Below are positions 1 to 5,214 of a DNA stretch of 6,310 bases, piece after piece. Numbering within the stretch: position 1 is the stretch's first letter; every line of letters starts with the position of its first letter. Under the pieces are notes generated by a model, which was given only the letters and a program-made list of their open reading frames with translations, did not search any database and was not told the DNA's origin. The position numbers and the translations under genes are program-made. Source of the DNA: Clostridia bacterium (GTDB lineage: Bacteria; Bacillota; Clostridia; Saccharofermentanales; Saccharofermentanaceae); contig JADGQQ010000115.1 of assembly GCA_017881645.1 (NCBI GenBank), positions 1 through 6,310 on the forward strand, read 5' to 3'.

Positions 1-8
1 AAGTGCGC

Positions 9-16
9 GGGAGGAA
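9..16 (+). promoter_or_regulatory. Shine-Dalgarno site of the SH3b lipoprotein gene
   Basis: The purine run GGGAGGAA lies 7 bases before the ATG at 24, close to ideal spacing. It settles the start. The GTG at 3 is in the same frame, but it has almost no sequence before it and using it would put the ribosome-binding site inside the coding region. Starting at 24 also gives a normal short lipoprotein signal peptide. Confidence 0.8.
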
Positions 17-23
17 GTATATA

Positions 24-473
24 ATGAATTTGGTACGCCTTACAAAGACAATTCTTATCTGTACAGTGGTTCTTGCAGGTGCAATTTCACTTACAGCATG
101 CAGCAGCGAAAAAAAGCCGGTCAATTCGAATCCAGCTCCATCGACGGAAATGTCAACCGGGGCAGTCATTGTTACTGCTACTCCGACCCCGTCCGTTGCG
201 GAAATTACGGGCAGCATAGCTGCAAATGATACGCCGGTCACCTGGACTGAAACGGTAATGCCGGATACGGTCATGTATGTGAAGCTAAAAGACGGATTTC
301 TGAAAGTCCGCAAAGGACCCGGCACTGATTATGCCCAGGTTGCCGCCCTTACAAATGGAATGCCCGTAACCGTTACTGCTACGGCTGTCATGACTGACAC
401 AACATGGTATAAGCTCAAAGACGGGTTTTATGTGTCCGGCGACTACCTTACAGCCACCGCGCCGACCGCCTGA
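24..473 (+). CDS. Secreted lipoprotein with a C-terminal bacterial SH3 domain
   Basis: This is a 149-residue protein exported and lipid-anchored to the outer face of the membrane. Residues 1-25 are a signal peptide: positive N-terminus (Arg5, Lys8), hydrophobic stretch 10-23, then lipobox L23-T24-A25-C26, with Cys26 the predicted lipidated residue. Residues 27-80 are a low-complexity Ser/Thr/Pro/Ala linker, typical of a spacer through the cell wall. Residues 84-143 match a bacterial SH3 (SH3b) domain, with the hallmark VRKGPGTDY at 95-103 (usual pattern LNVRxGPSTxY) and a closing W128-Y129 strand. The hexapeptide KLKDGF occurs twice, at 87-92 and 130-135. SH3b domains often bind peptidoglycan or cell-surface ligands; no catalytic domain is present, so a wall-binding or accessory role is inferred, not shown. 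No clear terminator follows the gene. The upstream neighbour is outside the window, so operon membership is unknown. Confidence 0.85.
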   Translation: MNLVRLTKTILICTVVLAGAISLTACSSEKKPVNSNPAPSTEMSTGAVIVTATPTPSVAEITGSIAANDTPVTWTETVMPDTVMYVKLKDGFLKVRKGPGTDYAQVAALTNGMPVTVTATAVMTDTTWYKLKDGFYVSGDYLTATAPTA

Positions 474-514
474 ATATTGCTGTAATGGCAGACTCTCCGA
501 TTTGATGTTTGGGG

Positions 515-543
515 TAGACAAGACGATATTCGTGTTGTATGAT
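515..543 (+). promoter_or_regulatory. Probable sigma-A promoter of the tRNA-Gly/tRNA-Arg unit
   Basis: TAGACA at 515-520 (5 of 6 matches to TTGACA) and TATGAT at 538-543 (5 of 6 matches to TATAAT) are separated by exactly 17 bases. Transcription would begin near 550, giving a leader of about 40 bases before the mature tRNA-Gly. The site lies in the 117-base gap between the lipoprotein gene and the tRNAs (474-590), which contains no other gene. The call rests on consensus matching only. Confidence 0.6.
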
Positions 544-570
544 AGCTAGGCGAGTTTTGAGGAAATGTCT

Positions 571-584
571 GATAGGCCGCTATC
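571..584 (+). other. Small hairpin just upstream of tRNA-Gly
   Basis: GATAG (571-575) and CTATC (580-584) form a perfect 5-bp stem with a GCCG loop, ending 6 bases before the tRNA 5' end. In the tRNA precursor it would sit in the leader removed by RNase P. A second GATAGC copy at 541-546 could also pair with GCTATC (579-584), but it overlaps the predicted -10 box and is probably not transcribed. The function is unknown and the stem is short enough to be chance. Confidence 0.25.
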
Positions 585-590
585 TATAAT

Positions 591-664
591 GCGGGTGTAG
601 TTCAATGGTAGAACTCCAGCCTTCCAAGCTGATCACGTGGGTTCGATTCCCATCACCCGCTCCA
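591..664 (+). tRNA. tRNA-Gly (anticodon UCC)
   Basis: A full cloverleaf is visible. The acceptor stem GCGGGTG (591-597) pairs perfectly with CACCCGC (654-660). The D stem is GTTC/GAAC. The anticodon loop CTTCCAA (621-627) has anticodon TCC at 623-625, reading GGA-type glycine codons. The T arm is GTGGG-TTCGATT-CCCAT. The discriminator base is T661, and the CCA end (662-664) is genome-encoded. The anticodon stem is CCAGC/GCTGA, leaving one C-A mismatch at its outermost pair (27-43). This gene is first in a two-tRNA unit, with tRNA-Arg 37 bases downstream. Confidence 0.97.
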
Positions 665-669
665 ACCAT

Positions 670-693
670 AATGGCGGTCTTTTGGCCGCCATT
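670..693 (+). other. Inter-tRNA hairpin
   Basis: The arms at 670-679 and 684-693 form a 10-bp stem (AATGGCGGTC with GGCCGCCATT, one G-T pair) closed by a TTTT loop, centred in the 37-base spacer between the two tRNAs. No T-run follows it (next bases CCTGTAATG), so it is not a standard intrinsic terminator. It may be a processing signal, or may isolate the two tRNA folds in the precursor. Confidence 0.55.
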
Positions 694-701
694 CCTGTAA
701 T

Positions 702-778
702 GGGTCTATAGCTCAGCTGGATAGAGCAACAGCCTTCTAAGCTGTGGGTCGGAGGTTCGAGTCCCCCTAGGCTCACCA
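702..778 (+). tRNA. tRNA-Arg (anticodon UCU)
   Basis: A cloverleaf is visible. The acceptor GGGTCTA (702-708) pairs with TAGGCTC (768-774), using two G-T wobbles. The D stem is GCTC/GAGC. The anticodon stem ACAGC/GCTGT is perfect. The loop CTTCTAA (734-740) has anticodon TCT at 736-738, reading AGA (and likely AGG) arginine codons. The T arm is GGAGG-TTCGAGT-CCCCC. The discriminator is A775, with an encoded CCA at 776-778. The T stem has one A-C mismatch (51-63). It is probably cotranscribed with the upstream tRNA-Gly, and the terminator at 783-844 closes the unit. Confidence 0.96.
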
Positions 779-782
779 TTAT

Positions 783-844
783 GAAGAGAGGAACGATCTG
801 CGAGATTTCATTTTCGCTTATCCAACCTCTCTTTCTTGTTTTTT
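783..844 (+). terminator. Rho-independent terminator of the tRNA unit
   Basis: AAGAGAGG (784-791) pairs perfectly with CCTCTCTT (826-833), extendable by a G-T pair. The T-rich tail that follows contains six consecutive T at 839-844. The long intervening segment holds its own small hairpin, GCGAGA (near 800-805) with TTTCGC (near 812-817), so the whole folds as a stacked structure. It begins 5 bases after the tRNA-Arg CCA. The stem is less GC-rich than a textbook terminator, but its position is right. Confidence 0.7.
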
Positions 845-862
845 ACTTGCTTATGCTATAAT
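836..862 (+). promoter_or_regulatory. Extended -10 promoter of the parE-parC operon
   Basis: TATAAT at 857-862 is a perfect -10 box and is preceded by TGC (854-856), giving the extended -10 motif TGnTATAAT. The -35 region is weak: TTGTTT at 836-841 has 15-base spacing, and TCTTGT at 834-839 has 17. An extended -10 commonly compensates for a poor -35. The -35 area lies in the T-tract of the preceding terminator, so the two signals overlap. Transcription should begin near 869, leaving about 30 bases of leader before the ATG at 901. Confidence 0.7.
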
Positions 863-900
863 CAAAAAGGCGGAATAATTAAAAAGGGGATCAATTTTTC

Positions 901-2886
901 ATGGCAAAAAAGGCTGCATATGACAATGAAAGTATATCTTCGCTTAAGGGCGCCGACCGGGTCCGTAAACGCCCGGGTGTCATCTTTGGCTCGGATGGGC
1001 TGGAGGGATGTGAGCATTCCTTTTTTGAAATATTATCCAATTCGATTGATGAGGCCAGAGAGGGTCACGGCGACCGGATTGAGGTCATTCGTTATGCGGA
1101 CGGATCCATCCAAATCGAGGATTTCGGAAGAGGCATTCCGCTCGACTTCAACACGAAAGAAGATCGTTATAACTGGGAACTGGTATACTGCGAGCTTTAC
1201 GCCGGCGGTAAGTACAATAACAATTCCGGTGAGAATTATGAATTCAGTCTGGGTCTGAACGGTCTTGGCGCGTGTGCCACGCAGTACGCGTCCGAGTACT
1301 TCGATGTTCAGGTTTTTCGCGACGGGTTCAAGCATTCGCTTCATTTTGAAAAAGGGAACAATATCGGCGGCCTTGTGAAAGAAGCCACACGGTATAAGCG
1401 TACGGGAACGATTCAGAAATGGAAGCCGGACAGAGACGTATTTACGGATATTGTCATCCCGCTCGATACATTTCTTCAGATCATTAAAAGACAGGCTGTG
1501 GTTAACAGCGGCGTGACTTTTCATCTCGTAGATAACGAGACCGGACAGGACTATACCTTTGTATATCCGGACGGCATTCTTGGATATGTTGTTGAACTTG
1601 ATGATGCGAAGGGCTTTACCAAGCCGTTTTCATTTGACGGTTCCGGCAAGGGCAGGGATCGTGACGACAAGCCGGAATATCGGGTGCGTTCACAGATCGC
1701 TTTTAGCTTCAATAATGAAGTGAATGTAATTGAATATTTCCATAATTCCAGCTTCCTCGAGCATGGCGGCGCGCCGGATAAGGCGATCCGGGCTGCATTT
1801 ACCTATGAAATTGACCGGCAGATCCGTATCAGGGACAAGTATAAAGCCGGAGAAAGTAAGATTACTTTTCAGGATATCTGCGACAGTCTTGTTCTTGTCG
1901 CAAGCTCTTTTTCAACGCAGACCAGTTACGAGAATCAGACGAAGAAGGCCATCAACAATAAGTTTGTTCAGGACTTCATGAATGATCTTATCCGCGTGAA
2001 GCTGGAGATCTGGTTTATCGAGAATAAGCAGGAAGCCGACAAAGTCGTTGAGCAGCTTCTGATCAATAAGCGAAGCCGTGAAAATGCCGAGAAGACGCGT
2101 CTGAATGTGCGCAAGAAACTGATGGGAACGCTTGATATTAATAACCGTGTGAAGAAGTTTGTTGACTGCAGAACGCGTGATATAGCACAGCGGGAACTGT
2201 ACATTGTGGAAGGTGATTCAGCTCTCGGTTCCTGTAAAATGGGACGCGATGCAGAATTTCAGGCGATCATGCCGGTTCGCGGCAAGATACTCAATTGCCT
2301 GAAAGCGGATTATGACGTTATTTTCAAGAGCGAAATCGTCGTGGATTTGATTAAAGTTCTGGGCTGCGGCGTAGAAATTAAGACCAAGCACAATAAGGAT
2401 TTGTCGTCTTTTGATCCGGATATGCTTCGATGGAATAAGATCATCATTTGTACGGATGCCGACGTTGACGGGTTCCAGATCCGCACACTGATTCTCGCTT
2501 TGCTGTACCGGCTTACGCCGACACTCATTGAGACCGGCAAGGTCTACATTGCCGAGTCGCCGCTTTTTGAAATCACATACCGGAACAGGAAGACGGAAGA
2601 GACAAATTTCGCATATACAGAGAAGGAGAAAGTGGAGATTCTTTCGAGATTTCCGGCCGATTCCTGCTCAATTCAAAGATCCAAGGGACTCGGCGAGAAT
2701 GAACCGGAAATGATGTGGCAGACGACCATGAATCCTGCATCCCGCCGCCTTATTCAGGTGATGCCGGACGAAGCGGAAGCGACTGCGGCGAAATTTGACC
2801 TGCTGCTCGGAGATAATCTGCAGGGCCGAAAACTGCACATCGAACAGAATGGCCATTTGTATCTGGATGTGCTGGATGTCGGGTAA
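901..2886 (+). CDS. parE: Type IIA DNA topoisomerase, ATPase/Toprim (B) subunit, ParE-like
   Basis: This 661-residue protein (GyrB/ParE are usually about 630-660) is the ATP-driven B subunit that closes the DNA gate with the A subunit encoded next door. The GHKL ATPase spans about 10-225: E43 and N47 in EILSNSIDEA, D74 in EDFGRGIP, K104 in AGGKY and the ATP-lid LGLNGLG at 117-123. The transducer spans about 230-400, with the ATP-sensing QTK at 346-348. The Toprim domain spans about 430-545, with E437 (EGDSALGS) and D519/D521/D523 (TDADVDG), the Mg2+ ligands. The tail carries QRSKGLGEN (592-600) and TTMNP. All catalytic residues are present, but several consensus positions differ (Asn120, Leu442, Gln526, Ser594). 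The start is the ATG at 901, with AAGGGGA 10 bases upstream. The gene is cotranscribed with the A subunit after a 51-base gap. I recall close relatives in Clostridia. The parE name rests on the partner's lack of a GyrA box; gyrB-like would be the alternative. Confidence 0.9.
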   Translation: MAKKAAYDNESISSLKGADRVRKRPGVIFGSDGLEGCEHSFFEILSNSIDEAREGHGDRIEVIRYADGSIQIEDFGRGIPLDFNTKEDRYNWELVYCELYAGGKYNNNSGENYEFSLGLNGLGACATQYASEYFDVQVFRDGFKHSLHFEKGNNIGGLVKEATRYKRTGTIQKWKPDRDVFTDIVIPLDTFLQIIKRQAVVNSGVTFHLVDNETGQDYTFVYPDGILGYVVELDDAKGFTKPFSFDGSGKGRDRDDKPEYRVRSQIAFSFNNEVNVIEYFHNSSFLEHGGAPDKAIRAAFTYEIDRQIRIRDKYKAGESKITFQDICDSLVLVASSFSTQTSYENQTKKAINNKFVQDFMNDLIRVKLEIWFIENKQEADKVVEQLLINKRSRENAEKTRLNVRKKLMGTLDINNRVKKFVDCRTRDIAQRELYIVEGDSALGSCKMGRDAEFQAIMPVRGKILNCLKADYDVIFKSEIVVDLIKVLGCGVEIKTKHNKDLSSFDPDMLRWNKIIICTDADVDGFQIRTLILALLYRLTPTLIETGKVYIAESPLFEITYRNRKTEETNFAYTEKEKVEILSRFPADSCSIQRSKGLGENEPEMMWQTTMNPASRRLIQVMPDEAEATAAKFDLLLGDNLQGRKLHIEQNGHLYLDVLDVG

Positions 2887-2937
2887 TCTTTCCTTTTTGA
2901 ATTTGAACCGTACGTTTTATTAGAGCAGGAGAAACGC

Positions 2938-5214
2938 ATGAATAAAAATGACAATTCATCCAAAGAAGGAAAGTCAAAAGAAAAGAAGTCCTCATCAGGT
3001 AAAGGACTGCTTCCAATGACGGATTTTGCTGATCATCCGTCAACGGAACAGATCATCACGGATACGCTTGAGCTGAATTATATGCCATATGCCATGAGTG
3101 TCATCGTATCCCGTGCCATCCCCGAAATTGACGGATTCAAGCCGTCCCACAGGAAGCTTCTGTATACAATGTACAAAATGGGTCTTCTCTCCGGCAACCG
3201 CACGAAATCTGCCAATGTCGTCGGCCAGACGATGAAGCTGAATCCGCACGGTGATATGGCGATTTACGATACGATGGTTCGTCTGACCCGCGGCAACGGA
3301 TCGCTGCTGCATCCGTATGTGGATTCCAAGGGAAATTTCGGCCGTCAGTATTCAAGGGATATGCAGTGTGCAGCGTCCCGATACACGGAAGTTCGACTCG
3401 ACAAACTTTGTGAGGAAGTCTTCCGCGGTCTCGATAAGAATGCTGTCGACTTTATGGACAATTACGACGGCACCATGAAAGAACCGGTGCTGCTTCCTGC
3501 GGCATTTCCTTCGATTCTCGTCAACAGCAACCAGGGCATAGCCGTCGGCATGGCGTCAAACATTTGCTCCTTTAATATCCGCGAAGTCTGCGATGCTACC
3601 ATTGCATTCATGAAAGATCCGATGGTTGACTTTCTGTCCATCATGCCGGCTCCGGATTTCTCGGGAGGCGGCACCATACTTTACGATCACGTGGAAATGC
3701 AGCAGGTATATGATACCGGCCGCGGACCGATCCGGATCCGTGCCAAATACCGCACGGACAAGAAGAACAATCTGATTGAAGTCTATGAAATTCCCTATAC
3801 GACAACAGCCGAAGGAATTATCGATGAAATTACGGAGCTGGTTCGATCCGGCAAAGTCAAAGAAATCAACGATGTCAGAGACGAGACCGATCTGGACGGA
3901 CTGAAAATTACCATCGAATGCAAACGCGGTGCCGAACTGGATTCTCTTATGACGAAGCTGTACCGCTTCACGAAACTGCAGGATACATTTTCGTGCAATT
4001 TCAATATTCTGATCAATGGCATGCCGCGGGTGCTCGGCGTACGCGGCATTCTGGCCGAATGGCTTGTCTGGAGAAGAACCTGTCAGAAGAGGGAAGTCCT
4101 GTATGATCTGGACCGCAAATTGGATCGCCTGCATCTTTTGGACGGTCTGGCAAAGATCCTTCTGGACATTGATAAGGCCATCGCGATTATCCGGAATACG
4201 GAGCTGGAAGCGGATGTTATCCCCAACCTCATGGAAGGGTTCGACATTGATACTCTTCAGGCGGAATACGTCGCGGAAATCAAGCTTCGAAACATCAACC
4301 GCCAGTATATTATGAACCGTACCGCCGACCGGGAAAATCTGCAGAAAGAAATTGAAGATCTGAGCGATATCGTCCGCAAGCCGCATCGAATTGACGCAAT
4401 GATCGTCAAGACGCTCGAAAACATTGCAAAGAAATTCGGTCAGGACCGGAAAAGTGAAATCCTTCATGTGGATGAGGTTGAATCATATACGGCAGATCAG
4501 ATGATTGAGGATTACCGTCTGAAGCTGTTTATGACCGAGCACGGATATATTAAGAAGATTCCGCTTACGTCGCTTCGCAGTGCCGGAGAGCTGAAAACCA
4601 AAGAAGAAGACCGCATTCTAATCGAACTCGAAGGGAAGAATAAGAGCGATGTCGTGTTCTTTTCGGACCGCTGCAATGTGTACAAGATGAGAGTGCATGA
4701 ACTGCCCGATACGAAGCCCTCCGAACTCGGCGGATATCTGCCGAACGTTCTGAGTATGGAAGACGGAGAGAAGATCCTTTTCATGCACCTTACAGAGAAC
4801 TATGAAGGCGACATACTTTTTGCATTTGCCAACGGGAAAATGTCCCGCGTATCATTTGTTTCCTACGAGACAAAAACAAACCGAAAGAAACTTTTGCATG
4901 CCTGCAGTGAAGTCTCGCCGATCATCGCGATCCACTATCTGGCAAAAGACGAAGATTTCGCCGCTTTCTCGAGCGTGCGGAAGGCCATCACCTTTTCGAG
5001 CAGTCTGATTCCCGCAAAAACAACAAGATCTTCTCAGGGTGTGCAGGTGCTTGTATCCAAAAAGGGGAGTGTTCTTACATCTGTCGTGCGTTTGAAGGAT
5101 TCGGGATTCTCGGATCCCGAGTATTACCGGATCCGCAGAACGCCGGCCATCGGTTATTATCTGAAAGAAGAGACGATTACAAATCGACAGCTGAGCCTGG
5201 GGGAAGTGGAATAA
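2938..5214 (+). CDS. parC: Type IIA DNA topoisomerase, DNA-cleaving (A) subunit, ParC-like
   Basis: This 758-residue protein is the breakage-reunion subunit, expected to work as an A2B2 complex with the B subunit just upstream to pass one duplex through another. Residues 1-25 are a Lys/Ser/Glu-rich, probably disordered tail. The core begins at YAMSVIVSRA (51-60) and DGFKPSHRK. The quinolone-site helix is NPHGDMAIYD (102-111). Catalytic Tyr149 lies in AASRYTEVRL after GNFG. The DNA-bending Ile209 follows GIAVGMASN. The tower motif GRGPIRIRAK is at 261-270. C-gate helices and coiled coil run about 375-500. A C-terminal beta-pinwheel spans about 505-745, with HGYIKKIPL (535-543) and SSQGVQVL (698-705). 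No QRRGGKG-type GyrA box is present, which favours topoisomerase IV over gyrase. A strong AGGAG (2927-2931) lies 6 bases before the ATG. Met107 replaces the usual Ser at the quinolone contact. Family assignment is sure; the choice of parC over gyrA is likely. Confidence 0.9.
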   Translation: MNKNDNSSKEGKSKEKKSSSGKGLLPMTDFADHPSTEQIITDTLELNYMPYAMSVIVSRAIPEIDGFKPSHRKLLYTMYKMGLLSGNRTKSANVVGQTMKLNPHGDMAIYDTMVRLTRGNGSLLHPYVDSKGNFGRQYSRDMQCAASRYTEVRLDKLCEEVFRGLDKNAVDFMDNYDGTMKEPVLLPAAFPSILVNSNQGIAVGMASNICSFNIREVCDATIAFMKDPMVDFLSIMPAPDFSGGGTILYDHVEMQQVYDTGRGPIRIRAKYRTDKKNNLIEVYEIPYTTTAEGIIDEITELVRSGKVKEINDVRDETDLDGLKITIECKRGAELDSLMTKLYRFTKLQDTFSCNFNILINGMPRVLGVRGILAEWLVWRRTCQKREVLYDLDRKLDRLHLLDGLAKILLDIDKAIAIIRNTELEADVIPNLMEGFDIDTLQAEYVAEIKLRNINRQYIMNRTADRENLQKEIEDLSDIVRKPHRIDAMIVKTLENIAKKFGQDRKSEILHVDEVESYTADQMIEDYRLKLFMTEHGYIKKIPLTSLRSAGELKTKEEDRILIELEGKNKSDVVFFSDRCNVYKMRVHELPDTKPSELGGYLPNVLSMEDGEKILFMHLTENYEGDILFAFANGKMSRVSFVSYETKTNRKKLLHACSEVSPIIAIHYLAKDEDFAAFSSVRKAITFSSSLIPAKTTRSSQGVQVLVSKKGSVLTSVVRLKDSGFSDPEYYRIRRTPAIGYYLKEETITNRQLSLGEVE

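Noticed and set aside
3..23. GTG start adding seven residues to the lipoprotein
   Set aside because: The strong GGGAGGAA site lies after this GTG and is correctly spaced for the ATG at 24.
448..485. TTACAGC/GCTGTAA inverted repeat at the end of the lipoprotein gene
   Set aside because: It has only 7 bp with a 24-base loop and no T-run after it, so it is not a credible terminator.
585..590. Perfect TATAAT directly before tRNA-Gly
   Set aside because: It ends one base before the mature tRNA, so a start from it would lie inside the tRNA, and no -35 box lies at 16-18 bases. The promoter at 515-543 fits better.
836..1258. 140-codon + strand open frame overlapping the start of parE
   Set aside because: It runs out of frame through the ATPase domain of parE, and its first codons lie in the terminator and promoter region. 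Its Arg/Ser-rich product looks like a shifted reading.
1033..1524. 163-codon minus-strand frame within parE
   Set aside because: It is antisense to the conserved ATPase region, with no family resemblance or initiation signals.
2887..2937. Possible promoter in the parE-parC gap (TTGAAT/TTGAAC with downstream AT-rich bases)
   Set aside because: At 17-base spacing the -10 positions read TTAGAG or CAGGAG, poor matches. The gap also has no terminator, so cotranscription is simpler.
3556..4467. 303-codon open frame on the minus strand inside parC
   Set aside because: It lies entirely opposite a strongly conserved topoisomerase gene, its protein has no recognisable motif, and no ribosome site or promoter stands out. 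It is a by-product of parC codon use.
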